This document shows positions 27,785 through 35,395 of a stretch of 64,000 bases of DNA, piece by piece. Below the pieces are notes generated by a model. That model was not told the DNA's origin. It made no database searches and was given only the letters and a program-made list of their open reading frames with translations. The stretch is taken from positions 124,001-188,000 of the forward strand of contig NZ_NOZR01000007.1 in assembly GCF_002250655.1 (NCBI RefSeq). The letters run 5' to 3'. Numbering within the stretch: position 1 is the stretch's first letter; every line of letters starts with the position of its first letter. The translations under genes were made by a program, and so were the position numbers. This stretch comes from Mycolicibacterium sphagni. GTDB lineage: Bacteria; Actinomycetota; Actinomycetes; Mycobacteriales; Mycobacteriaceae.

Positions 27785-27819
27785 TTGACGCGCAACATGC
27801 ATAAATATTGCGCTAGGAT
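27785..27819 (+). promoter_or_regulatory. lat promoter and putative LrpA operator
   Basis: Inverted repeat GCGCAA (27790-27795), N12, TTGCGC (27808-27813) in an A/T-rich gap, followed directly by the -10 candidate TAGGAT (27814-27819), 6 nt before the lat ATG. The symmetric site with an A/T-rich centre suits an Lrp-type dimer; assignment to LrpA is inference from position. Confidence 0.6.
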
Positions 27820-27825
27820 TGCCCA

Positions 27826-29178
27826 ATGACGGAACTCTTGTCGCGGGATGTGTCGTCGGTCACCGGCCCGGCAAGGACCGTCGAACCCGGGAACGTCCGG
27901 GAAGTCCTGACCCGCAGCATCCTGGCTGACGGGTTCGACCTGGTTCTCGACCTCGAGCGCTCGTCCGGCTCGTGCCTCGTCGACGCGCGGGACGGCACGC
28001 GATACCTCGATATGTTCACGTTCTTCGCGTCCTCAGCACTGGGCATGAATCACCCCGCCTTGGCCGATGACCTGGCTTTCCGCGCCGAACTGGCCCAGGC
28101 CGCGATCAACAAGCCGTCCAACTCCGACGTCTACACCGTGCCGATGGCCCGCTTCGTCGACACGTTCACCCGCGTGCTCGGCGATCCCAAGCTGCCGCAT
28201 CTGTTCTTCATCGACGGCGGTGCGCTGGCGGTGGAGAACGCCATGAAGGTAGCTTTCGACTGGAAGAGCCGGCACAACGAGGCTCGGGGGATCGACCCGG
28301 CGCTCGGCACCCGGGTCCTGCACCTGCGGGGCGCCTTCCACGGCCGCAGCGGTTACACGTTGTCGTTGACCAACACCGATCCCGTCAAAGTGGCCCGTTT
28401 CCCAACGTTCGATTGGCCACGCATCGATGCTCCCTACGTGCGGCCTGGAGCCGATATGGATGCGCGGGAAGCGGAGGCCCTGCGGCAGGCCCGCGCGGCG
28501 TTCGAGGCCCACCCGCACGACATCGCCTGCTTCATCGCCGAACCAATTCAGGGCGAGGGCGGCGACCGACATTTCCGCCCGCAGTTCTTCGCCGCCATGC
28601 GAGCGCTATGCGACCAGTACGACGCACTGATGATTGCCGACGAGGTGCAGACCGGCTGCGGCATCACCGGCACTGCGTGGGCTTACCAGCAGCTCGGCTT
28701 CACCCCGGACATCGTCGCGTTCGGCAAGAAGACACAGGTCTGCGGCGTGATGGCCGGTCGGCGGGTCGACGACGTCGCGGACAACGTCTTCACTGTCAGC
28801 TCCCGGATCAACTCGACCTGGGGTGGCAACCTCGTCGACATGGTGCGCTCGCGGCGGGTCCTCGAGGTCATCGAGGCAGACGGGCTGTTCGACCGGGCCG
28901 CTGAGACCGGTGCTTACCTGCTCACCGGGCTCCGCGACCTGGCCCGGCAGCTGCCCCAGGTGGTCGGCGACGTGCGGGGCCGGGGATTGATGTGCGCCGC
29001 CAGCCTGCCCAGCACGGAACTCCGCGATGCCGTACTGAGCGCGCTGTGGGAACGCGGCGTGATCATGCTGGGAAGTGGTCCGGACAGTGTGAGATTCCGC
29101 CCGGCGCTGACTGTGAATCGCAGCGAGATCGACTGCGCGCTGGCCGCCCTGAGAGAGGTATTACGCGCAGCGGTCTAG
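27826..29178 (+). CDS. lat: L-lysine 6-aminotransferase
   Basis: 450-aa class III PLP aminotransferase moving the epsilon-amino group of lysine to 2-oxoglutarate, giving aminoadipate semialdehyde. The PLP Lys is in VAFGKKTQVCG (about residue 300), with MIADEVQTGCG supplying the PLP Asp, and LHLRGAFHGRSGYTLSLTN characteristic of LAT. Length and neighbours equal those of M. tuberculosis Lat (Rv3290c), which rises in stationary phase and persistence models. Confidence 0.95.
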   Translation: MTELLSRDVSSVTGPARTVEPGNVREVLTRSILADGFDLVLDLERSSGSCLVDARDGTRYLDMFTFFASSALGMNHPALADDLAFRAELAQAAINKPSNSDVYTVPMARFVDTFTRVLGDPKLPHLFFIDGGALAVENAMKVAFDWKSRHNEARGIDPALGTRVLHLRGAFHGRSGYTLSLTNTDPVKVARFPTFDWPRIDAPYVRPGADMDAREAEALRQARAAFEAHPHDIACFIAEPIQGEGGDRHFRPQFFAAMRALCDQYDALMIADEVQTGCGITGTAWAYQQLGFTPDIVAFGKKTQVCGVMAGRRVDDVADNVFTVSSRINSTWGGNLVDMVRSRRVLEVIEADGLFDRAAETGAYLLTGLRDLARQLPQVVGDVRGRGLMCAASLPSTELRDAVLSALWERGVIMLGSGPDSVRFRPALTVNRSEIDCALAALREVLRAAV

Positions 29179-29181
29179 CAT
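29176..29181 (+). promoter_or_regulatory. -10-like box before the PknH-sensor lipoprotein
   Basis: TAGCAT, 7 nt before the ATG at 29189, overlapping the lat stop codon. Confidence 0.4.
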
Positions 29182-29188
29182 TCGGGGC

Positions 29189-29863
29189 ATGCGGCTGCCT
29201 GCGGTCCTCGGAGCGGCGGCGGTGGTGCTCGCGGGATGCGCGCACACCGTCGGCGGCAGCGCCGTGTCCAACTCCGCGCAGGGCATCAAGCCGTTGCGCG
29301 CCGACGACACCGACCAGGTGCTGATCGGCCCGGCGCCTCTGCACGACATCGTCGGCGTCAAACTTCAGACGGATGCCGACCAATCCCGGCCCATCCCAGG
29401 ATCCTCAGCGGTACCTGCATGTTCGGCGCTGGATGCCGCCGGCATGGCGGCGTTCGTCGGCGACAAGTCGGCGGGCTTCCACGTCATGCTGTTCACCGAT
29501 GGCGACAAACACGACCACGTAGTGGCCGAGGCCGTCGCGATCTACCCCGATGCTGCCTCGGCGGCAGCGCAGTTCGCTGCCGGCACCAAGAACGCCAAGG
29601 CCTGCGACGGTCAGCGGGCGCTGAGCACCGGCGGGGACGCCGCGTGGAAGTTCACTGTGCCGGAGATCAACGCCGACACCGTGCGCTGGAGCAAGCAGCA
29701 GATCGGCATCCCGTTCGACTGGACCTGCTACGCGGAGGCCCGGCTGCGAAACAACGCCATCGTGCAGGCCATGGCGTGTCAGGGTGACGACGGCGGTCAG
29801 ATGACCGTCACGACGATGACCGACAAGATGTCGGCAAGCGTGTGGGACCTGTCCGGCGGCTGA
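29189..29863 (+). CDS. Lipoprotein with PknH-type extracellular sensor domain
   Basis: 224 aa. The lipobox VLAGC puts the lipidated Cys at residue 17. The rest matches the PknH_C-like sensor fold found on mycobacterial Ser/Thr kinases and LppH-like lipoproteins: paired Cys (PACSALD, KACDG, WTCYAEA, MACQGDD) and VVAEAVAIYPDAASAAAQFA. It would be anchored at the outer face of the membrane; the ligand is unknown. Confidence 0.78.
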   Translation: MRLPAVLGAAAVVLAGCAHTVGGSAVSNSAQGIKPLRADDTDQVLIGPAPLHDIVGVKLQTDADQSRPIPGSSAVPACSALDAAGMAAFVGDKSAGFHVMLFTDGDKHDHVVAEAVAIYPDAASAAAQFAAGTKNAKACDGQRALSTGGDAAWKFTVPEINADTVRWSKQQIGIPFDWTCYAEARLRNNAIVQAMACQGDDGGQMTVTTMTDKMSASVWDLSGG

Positions 29864-29903
29864 TCGCAGGTTTACCGCCGTCCTCCCGGGGCAACCAGCA
29901 AAG

Positions 29904-30245
29904 GTGCAGCACGCGCAGGCGCCGACGAGATCTGTCCGGTTGGGGTACGCCCACGACGGTGTGTGGGCGGTCATCCGTTTCACGTTGTGGGCCGCGGGGG
30001 TTGGTATCGGGTTCCTGGTGGTCGGCGCCCTGTGGATGTCGACGTGCACCGGCGGAACCGGGCTCGACACTGCCGCATGCGGACCCGTTCAGCACACCCT
30101 GCTGGGGCTCGGTGCCCCGGTCATCTTCCTCATCACCGCGGCTTGGGCGTTCTGGCGCGGCCAGCGCGCCTCCCGTATTGCGTGGCACGGTGCCGGAGCG
30201 CTGCTGCTGGTTCTGACTGCGGTCACGCTTATTCCCGCGAGCTGA
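29904..30245 (+). CDS. Small two-helix membrane protein (Rv3289c-like)
   Basis: 113 aa with three hydrophobic segments: residues ~21-45 (VWAVIRFTLWAAGVGIGFLVVGALW), ~66-84 and ~91-111. Two Cys (TCTGG and AACGP) lie in the first loop. The position between lat and the sigF locus fits Rv3289c, a predicted transmembrane protein of unknown function. GTG 29904. A strong terminator follows. Confidence 0.65.
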   Translation: MQHAQAPTRSVRLGYAHDGVWAVIRFTLWAAGVGIGFLVVGALWMSTCTGGTGLDTAACGPVQHTLLGLGAPVIFLITAAWAFWRGQRASRIAWHGAGALLLVLTAVTLIPAS

Positions 30246-30259
30246 ACCCACGCAACGAC

Positions 30260-30287
30260 AAAGGCCCAGCGAAACCGCTGGGCCTTT
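30260..30287. terminator. Bidirectional intrinsic terminator
   Basis: Perfect 12-bp stem AAAGGCCCAGCG / CGCTGGGCCTTT around an AAAC loop, extended outside by AACGA/TCGTT. A-tract and T-tract flanks let it work for both the plus-strand membrane gene and the convergent csbD gene. Confidence 0.9.
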
Positions 30288-30302
30288 ATCGTTACGGGAG
30301 TC

Positions 30303-30542
30303 CTACTGGAAAGCCTTCTGGCGAGCCTCCGCGGCCTTCGCGCCGGCGCGTGCGGCTTCGGCCTCGGCCTCCTTCTTGGCGGCTTCCCGCTGAGCTTCGG
30401 CCTTGTCCTGCTGGGCTTTACCCTCGTTGATCAGGTCGTCACGGCCGGTGACGGTGCCCACAACTTCTTTGGCCTTGCCCTTGACGTCCTCGACGACGCC
30501 CTTGATGGCTTCTTCCGGTCCACTGTTGTTCTTGTCGGACAC
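30303..30542 (-). CDS. CsbD-family stress protein
   Basis: 79 aa. The N-terminal CsbD motif (GPEEAIKGVVEDVKGKAKEVVGTVTG) is followed by a charged Ala/Lys/Glu-rich helix. CsbD proteins are general-stress proteins of unknown biochemistry. It follows the Rho-N gene by 15 bp, and both probably use the SigF-like promoter at 30784-30811. Confidence 0.82.
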   Translation of the reverse strand: MSDKNNSGPEEAIKGVVEDVKGKAKEVVGTVTGRDDLINEGKAQQDKAEAQREAAKKEAEAEAARAGAKAAEARQKAFQ

Positions 30543-30557
30543 GAAAATTCCCTTCCG

Positions 30558-30740
30558 TCAATAACTCCGGATCAGTGAGATCAGTTTTTCCTTGCTCAAC
30601 CCGGAATACCCCGAAATCCCAAGCTGTTTCGCCCGCTTCTTGAGCTCAGCGACGGTCCAGCCTTCGTAGGCGCAGGACCGACTGGGTCGAAAGAACCGAA
30701 TGTCATCGACATCGGTTCTCGCCGCAGCGGCGCTCGACAT
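30558..30740 (-). CDS. Small Rho N-terminal/SAP-like domain protein
   Basis: 60 aa. The C-terminal half (WTVAELKKRAKQLGISGYSGLSKEKLISLI) is the helix-extended-loop-helix typical of Rho-N/SAP nucleic-acid binding domains; the N-terminal 27 residues are low-complexity. GTAGGAG lies directly before the ATG. Likely a small stress-induced nucleic-acid binding protein; partner unknown. Confidence 0.7.
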   Translation of the reverse strand: MSSAAAARTDVDDIRFFRPSRSCAYEGWTVAELKKRAKQLGISGYSGLSKEKLISLIRSY

Positions 30741-30783
30741 CTCCTACCCCCTTTGCTGAGGTTCCGTTTCCTCGGAGGGGCTT

Positions 30784-30811
30784 GTACCCATCGGGCGCAT
30801 CGGGCCAAACA
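30784..30811 (-). promoter_or_regulatory. SigF-type promoter for the Rho-N/csbD operon
   Basis: Minus strand TGTTT (30811-30807), N17, GGGTAC (30789-30784). The spacing is identical to the sigF promoter at 31381, with one -35 mismatch from GGTTT. About 43 nt upstream of the Rho-N gene ATG. Confidence 0.6.
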
Positions 30812-30818
30812 TTGCTGG

Positions 30819-31031
30819 CTAGCGAAAGTCGTCCTGATCTGAATCATCGACGACCTGGTGTTGCTCCTGCCAATCTGATTCGTTGGCTTCCAATGGCATG
30901 ACGCCGTCGCTGATCAAAATTGCTTCATCGGAATCGATGCGGTCCGCGTCGGCCGATTCGGTCACCAGGCGATGTTGCTCGACGGCATCGGGCACGGGCA
31001 CGTCGTCGGGAAATGAGTCAGGCTCGGTCAC
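30819..31031 (-). CDS. Small acidic mycobacterial protein of unknown function
   Basis: 70 aa from GTG 31031 (VTEPDSFPDDVPVPDAVEQHRL). Very acidic, with a conserved-looking MPLEANESDWQEQHQVV near the C-terminus. No signal peptide or membrane segment. The frame also allows a start at 31067, but homologues I remember begin at the TEPDSFPDDVPV segment. Confidence 0.6.
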   Translation of the reverse strand: MTEPDSFPDDVPVPDAVEQHRLVTESADADRIDSDEAILISDGVMPLEANESDWQEQHQVVDDSDQDDFR

Positions 31032-31380
31032 CTTGGCCAATCTACCCCGCCACGCCAACGCAATCATGGGGCCGCGCGCCGAAATTTACGGTGGCGCAAG
31101 CCTTGAGGTCGCGGGATCGGCGAAAGACGGCCTGGGGCAAGGCAACCAGATCGCGGCGCCACCGAATGCTTGGTGGAGTTGTGACGCGAGTATCGCGTCG
31201 AGACCACGGGTGGGCGAGTCGGATATGAGGCTGGCCGCACGATGTAAGCGGCGCCCGGTGATGATCGCCACGGGTGAGAGAAGGCTGGATGTCGGAGGAG
31301 GCCCCGCGCAGTTCGGCGTGACGGCGCAGCCCCGATGTCAGCAGGCTCACACTGCGCGTAACAAGAATTTGCGGCCGACA
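31032..31380. other. Intergenic region upstream of rsbW-sigF
   Basis: About 350 bp with no convincing gene on either strand; open frames here lack start context and recognisable protein features. M. tuberculosis has usfY at this position; I see no usfY-like coding sequence. Confidence 0.5.
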
Positions 31381-31408
31381 GGTTTGACCCCTGCCGTCGG
31401 GTGGGTAT
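31381..31408 (+). promoter_or_regulatory. SigF-dependent promoter of rsbW-sigF
   Basis: GGTTT (31381-31385), N17, GGGTAT (31403-31408), an exact match to the mycobacterial SigF consensus. It lies 136 nt before the rsbW ATG and implies positive autoregulation of the locus. Confidence 0.85.
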
Positions 31409-31544
31409 GACGGTGCGACCATGACGTCGACTTTCTGGGCAGTGCTGCGCGCCTCGCGCGCGTTGGGCACCCGGCTTTCCCGGTCAGCACACGGCCGTGG
31501 CTAGCACCTGGAGTAATGTCGGGTCGACATTGCCAGGAGGCCAG

Positions 31545-31982
31545 ATGAACGATGCCGAAAGCCGTGGCAGCGCAGCACAACGACGTGAGGGCGCTGTCGA
31601 GTTGAGGGTTGCTGCCAGGTTGGAAAACCTTGCTGTGCTGCGCACCGTGGTCGGCGCGGTCGGCACGTTCGAAGACCTGGATTTCGACGCCGTCGCGGAC
31701 TTGCGGCTGGCCGTCGATGAAGCCTGCACCAGGCTCATCCGCTCAGCGTCGCCTGACGCGACGCTGGTGGTGGTCGTCGACGCGCACGACGACGTGGTCG
31801 TCGTGGAGGCGTCGACAACGTGCGACACCTACGACGTAGTCACCCCTGGCAGCTTTAGCTGGCACGTGCTGAGCTCGCTGACCGACGATGTGCAGACGTT
31901 CCACAACGGTCACGAGCCCAGTAGCGACGGGCAGGTTTTCGGCATCACTCTGACCACGAGGCGGGCGGGCTCCGGGCGGTGA
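31545..31982 (+). CDS. rsbW: Anti-sigma F factor RsbW (UsfX)
   Basis: 145 aa, the same length as M. tuberculosis UsfX. It is a GHKL/HATPase-like fold (VELRVAARLENLAVLRTVVG, then DLRLAVDEACTRLIRSA). The N-box Asn of Bacillus SpoIIAB/RsbW kinases is Arg here (EACTRL) and no DxGxG box is visible, so it probably holds SigF without acting as a kinase. ATG 31545 is chosen for the AGGAGG at 31535-31540; GTG 31497 would add 16 residues. Its TGA overlaps the sigF GTG. Confidence 0.9.
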   Translation: MNDAESRGSAAQRREGAVELRVAARLENLAVLRTVVGAVGTFEDLDFDAVADLRLAVDEACTRLIRSASPDATLVVVVDAHDDVVVVEASTTCDTYDVVTPGSFSWHVLSSLTDDVQTFHNGHEPSSDGQVFGITLTTRRAGSGR

Positions 31983-32770
31983 CTTCCCGAGCCTCGAGCA
32001 GTTCGTCGCCAAGGACGAACTCGGAGTATGCCGACGTTCCGGACAGGTTCCGGGAGTTGGCCAAACTCGACCCTGATTCCCCGGAGTTCCAGCGGCACCG
32101 GGACAGCATCGTGGAGCGGTGCCTTCCGCTGGCGGACCACATCGCCCGCCGTTTCGACGGTCGCGGCGAGCCGCGAGACGACCTGGTCCAGGTGGCGCGG
32201 GTGGGTCTGGTCAACGCTGTTATCCGCTACGACGTCGAGACCGGTTCGGATTTCGTGTCCTTCGCGGTGCCCACGATCATGGGCGAGGTTCGTCGCCATT
32301 TCCGCGATAACAGCTGGTCGGTCAAAGTACCGCGCCGGCTCAAGGAGCTGCACCTGCGCCTGGGTGCGGCGACATCGGAGCTGTCGCAACGGCTGGGGCG
32401 CGCGCCGACCGCCTCCGAACTCGCCGAGGAACTCGGCATGGAGCGCGAAGAGGTCATCGAAGGCCTGGTCGCCGGCAGCTCGTACAACACGCTGTCGATC
32501 GACAGCGGGGGCAGCGGCAGCGACGAGGATGCACCTGCGATCCTCGACACTCTGGGTGACGTCGACCTCAGTCTGGATCAGATCGAGAACCGGGAAGCGC
32601 TGCGCCCGTTGCTCGAGCAGCTGCCCGAGCGTGAACGCACCGTACTGCTGTTGCGGTTTTTCGAGTCGCTCACCCAGACCCAGATCGCCGAGCGCGTCGG
32701 CATCTCACAGATGCACGTCTCGCGCCTGCTCGCCAAGTCGCTAGCGCGGCTCCGCGACCAGCTGGAGTGA
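31979..32770 (+). CDS. sigF: Stress-response sigma factor SigF
   Basis: 263 aa, group 3 sigma factor of the SigB/SigF type. Region 2 (LADHIARRFDGRGEPRDDLVQVARVGLVNAVIRYDVETG), region 3 (VPRRLKELHLRLGAATSELSQRLGRAPTASELAEELGM) and region 4 with its helix-turn-helix (LTQTQIAERVGISQMHVSRLLAKSLARL) are complete. GTG 31979 is coupled to rsbW. The last 30 bp overlap the convergent STAS gene. Confidence 0.95.
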   Translation: MTSRASSSSSPRTNSEYADVPDRFRELAKLDPDSPEFQRHRDSIVERCLPLADHIARRFDGRGEPRDDLVQVARVGLVNAVIRYDVETGSDFVSFAVPTIMGEVRRHFRDNSWSVKVPRRLKELHLRLGAATSELSQRLGRAPTASELAEELGMEREEVIEGLVAGSSYNTLSIDSGGSGSDEDAPAILDTLGDVDLSLDQIENREALRPLLEQLPERERTVLLLRFFESLTQTQIAERVGISQMHVSRLLAKSLARLRDQLE

Positions 32771-33181
32771 CCGGCGGGGTTCGCCGTCCATCTGCGTGAT
32801 GGCCTCGGGGACCGAATCGGCGACCGGCAGCGTGTGGTCGGGGTCGCACACCCGCAGCACTCGCAGAACGGCATCGCCTGTCACCATCACCCAGCGGGCC
32901 GACGAGTTGGCGCATCGCACGTTGATGGTGTGCAGTGCCGAGAACCCGGCGGTCCCGAAGAACTGCAGCGGGCTGAGGTCCAGGACCAGGTGCTTGCCGG
33001 CGGTGGCGTACCCGTCGACGTGGTCGGCGAAGGTGGCGGCGTTGGACGCGTCAAGTTCACCCTCGACGGTGATGATCCCGACGGTCTCGTCGGGCCAGTG
33101 AGTAGTGAAGCGCGCGGTGTGGCAATCACGAGAATGCAGCACAGCCGGACGCTCGGGCTGATCTGTACGGATGACAGACAT
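32741..33181 (-). CDS. STAS-domain anti-sigma factor antagonist
   Basis: 146 aa. STAS core: TVGIITVEGELDASNAATFADHV (residues ~33-55) and LDLSPLQFFGTAGFSALH. The usual phosphoacceptor loop D-S-S-G reads G-T-A-G, so Thr would be the only acceptor there. Convergent to sigF with a 30-bp overlap; it may counteract RsbW or a related anti-sigma factor. GGAG lies 8 nt before ATG 33181. Confidence 0.8.
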   Translation of the reverse strand: MSVIRTDQPERPAVLHSRDCHTARFTTHWPDETVGIITVEGELDASNAATFADHVDGYATAGKHLVLDLSPLQFFGTAGFSALHTINVRCANSSARWVMVTGDAVLRVLRVCDPDHTLPVADSVPEAITQMDGEPRRSLQLVAEPR

Positions 33182-33393
33182 AGTGGCTCCATCAGTGCAC
33201 GAGTTTTGTACTGTGGATCACGCCAAGTGGGGGGCCGTAAAGCGCGGGAGCTAGCGCGCCCCGCACGTTTTTGACGTAGTTCCGGGCGGCTGTGAACTCA
33301 ACCTATTTCGAACACTACGCTGCGAAGAGGCCGGTAGACGGCGGCAGCGGAGGTTCTCATCAACCTCACATCGCCCCGGTTCACACTGTTTAC

Positions 33394-33951
33394 ATGTCGA
33401 CGTACGGCCGGGTCGCGGGTGTTGTGCTGGCGGCCGGGGCGGGCACTCGCTATGGGATGCCGAAAGTGCTTGCAGCCCATGGGTTATGGCTTCGTTCGGC
33501 GGTGACTGCCCTGTCCGGCGGCGGGTGCGGGGACGTGGTCGTCGTACTCGGTGCGGCGGTGGTCGACGTGCCGGTGCCGGCACGCGCGGTAACCGCCGAC
33601 GACTGGCACCAGGGAATGGGTGCGTCGTTGCGGGCGGGTTTGGCGGCGGTGCCGGACGCCGACTACGCCGTCGTGCTCACCGTCGACACCCCCGACGTGG
33701 GGGCCGACGTTGTCGGCCGGATGCTCGAGGCAGCCCGCTCGTCGCAGTCCGGCATCGCCAGAGCCACCTACGACGGACGGCCCGGCCATCCGGTCGTCGT
33801 CGCCCGCCGGCATTGGCCGGCGCTGCTGGACACACTGCACGGCGACGAGGGTGCCCGCCGATTTCTGGCCGGCCGCCCCGACGTGGTGGTGGTCGATTGC
33901 GCGGACCTGGCCACCGGCCTGGACATCGATACGCCTACACCGACAGATTGA
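33394..33951 (+). CDS. MobA-like nucleotidyltransferase
   Basis: 185-aa NTP_transf_3 domain: VVLAAGAGTRYGMPK (residues ~9-23, nucleotide loop), VLTVDTPDVG (metal Asp region), PGHPVVVARRHWPALL and GARRFL. Similar enzymes attach CMP or GMP to molybdopterin; no molybdoenzyme is adjacent, so the substrate is uncertain. ATG 33394 begins the conserved domain; the earlier in-frame ATG at 33292 adds 34 residues without family features. Overlaps the convergent GNAT-like gene by 17 bp. Confidence 0.75.
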   Translation: MSTYGRVAGVVLAAGAGTRYGMPKVLAAHGLWLRSAVTALSGGGCGDVVVVLGAAVVDVPVPARAVTADDWHQGMGASLRAGLAAVPDADYAVVLTVDTPDVGADVVGRMLEAARSSQSGIARATYDGRPGHPVVVARRHWPALLDTLHGDEGARRFLAGRPDVVVVDCADLATGLDIDTPTPTD

Positions 33952-34261
33952 GAGCACCGGCGGCGAAGCGGCGCACCGCGTCGGCGGCCACCGCCGCGGT
34001 CTCCTCATGGCCGGGCCTGGCCCGTGTCGACAGCGTGGCGTTGTGTGGGTCGACGGTGACCTCGGCGAGCAGTTCGCCGGTCGTCGGCTCGCAGACTGCC
34101 CACGAGTAGCCGGTTTCGGTGGTCCACTGTGCGATGCGCCGGGTTACGTAATCCGGGTCGGTCTCGCCGAGGTCGGCCAACGCAGGGCGGTCGTCGATCC
34201 GCTCGTCGGCCCGTAATGCACGCAGATACCAAGTGCCGGCGTTGATTTCGACAGGATCCAT
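33935..34261 (-). CDS. Short GNAT-like protein
   Basis: 108 aa. It resembles a condensed RimJ/RimL-type acetyltransferase (YLRALRADERIDDRPALADLGETDPDYVTRRIAQW, then YSWAVCEPTTGELLAEVTVDP, then RPGHEETAAVAADAVRRF), shorter than a full GNAT fold (~150-180 aa). It may have lost strands or act as a regulator; activity is doubtful. It follows the DUF1707 gene by 1 bp. Confidence 0.6.
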   Translation of the reverse strand: MDPVEINAGTWYLRALRADERIDDRPALADLGETDPDYVTRRIAQWTTETGYSWAVCEPTTGELLAEVTVDPHNATLSTRARPGHEETAAVAADAVRRFAAGALNLSV

Positions 34262-34262
34262 G

Positions 34263-34637
34263 TCAACGGCCGCGGTAGAGCAGGATGCCGAGAATCGGCA
34301 GGGCCAGCCAGGCCAGCCAGCCGTGTGGGACCAGGATGGTGAATCCCAACGCCACCAGTGGGACGAGCGCCATCACGATCGCGCGCCAATCACGGGTGTG
34401 TTCGATGCTTCTCGGCGGGATCTGGCCGGGTTTGGCCGGCAGGTCGGCGAAGATCGGTTCGAGGTCGGCGCGGGTCACTGCTGCCGCGATGGCACCGCTG
34501 CGTTCGGAGAACTCGTCTGGGTTCAGCCGGCCCTCGGAGAACTGCCGGCTGAGTGATGCCATGGCCTCTTCGCGTTCGGCGGTGCCGATCCGCACGTCCT
34601 CGTCTTCACTCACGGGATCCATCATGCTGGATGTCAT
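34263..34637 (-). CDS. DUF1707 membrane protein
   Basis: 124 aa. DUF1707 domain (VRIGTAEREEAMASLSRQFSEGRLNPDEFSERSGAIAAAVTRADLEPIFADLP), then two hydrophobic segments (AIVMALVPLVALGFTILV and GWLAWLALPILGILLY). Start uncertain: ATGs at 34637, 34625 and 34622 lie together without a clear ribosome site. The DUF1707 module is common at the N-terminus of actinobacterial membrane proteins; its function is unknown. Confidence 0.75.
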   Translation of the reverse strand: MTSSMMDPVSEDEDVRIGTAEREEAMASLSRQFSEGRLNPDEFSERSGAIAAAVTRADLEPIFADLPAKPGQIPPRSIEHTRDWRAIVMALVPLVALGFTILVPHGWLAWLALPILGILLYRGR

Positions 34638-34669
34638 GAAAGTAGCGCGGCGGGCAGGAGCGTAGCGAC

Positions 34670-35395
34670 ATGGGGAAGATCGCGGTCTTTGGAGCCAGCG
34701 GGCAGATCGGGCGGCAGGTCGCCGACCTGCTGACAGCAGAGGGGCACCAGGTGGTGGCCGCGTCGCGCACATCGGGAGTCGACGTGCTTACCGGAGAAGG
34801 TGTCGCCGACGCGCTGCGCGACGCCCACGTGCTTGTCGATGTGCTGAATTCGCCGTCCTACGAGGATGACCCGGTGCTGCACTTCTTCAGTACCGCCACC
34901 CGCACTCTCGTCGGCGCAGCAGCTGCCGCCGGTGTGGCCCACTACGTCGCCCTGTCGATCGTCGGGGTGACCCGGCTACCCGACAGCGGCTACATGCGCG
35001 CCAAGGTGGCGCAGGAGACGCTGATCGAGGCTTCCGGCCTGCCCTACACGATCGTGCGGGCCACTCAGTTCGACGAGTTCGCCGACGGGATTGTTGCCAC
35101 CCTCACCGAGGGCGACGTGGTGCGGGTACCCGACGCACGTATCCAGCCGATCGCGGCCGCGGAGGTCGCCGCCCACGTGGCCCGCGCGGCTGTCGGGTCA
35201 CCGGTCGGTGTTGTCGAGATCGGTGGACCCGACAAGATCACGTTCGCCGAACTGGCACGCGTCGTGCTGGCTCGGCGCGGCGAGAATCTCTCCGTTGTCG
35301 TCGATCCGGACGCGACCTATTTCGGCGCCCGGGTGGACGACGACAGCCTGGTCACCGGCCGCGGCGCTGTGTTGGGGACGGCTCGCTTTACTTGA
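34670..35395 (+). CDS. NmrA-like NAD(P)-binding (atypical SDR) protein
   Basis: 241 aa. The N-terminal Rossmann motif is [16 protein letters not shown] (GxxGxxG, residues 8-14). [39 protein letters not shown] is typical of NmrA/SDR-a5 proteins, which lack the Ser-Tyr-Lys triad or use it as sensors. Substrate unknown. Overlaps the 3' end of accA3 by 8 bp (convergent). Confidence 0.8.
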   Translation: MGKIAVFGASGQIGRQVADLLTAEGHQVVAASRTSGVDVLTGEGVADALRDAHVLVDVLNSPSYEDDPVLHFFSTATRTLVGAAAAAGVAHYVALSIVGVTRLPDSGYMRAKVAQETLIEASGLPYTIVRATQFDEFADGIVATLTEGDVVRVPDARIQPIAAAEVAAHVARAAVGSPVGVVEIGGPDKITFAELARVVLARRGENLSVVVDPDATYFGARVDDDSLVTGRGAVLGTARFT

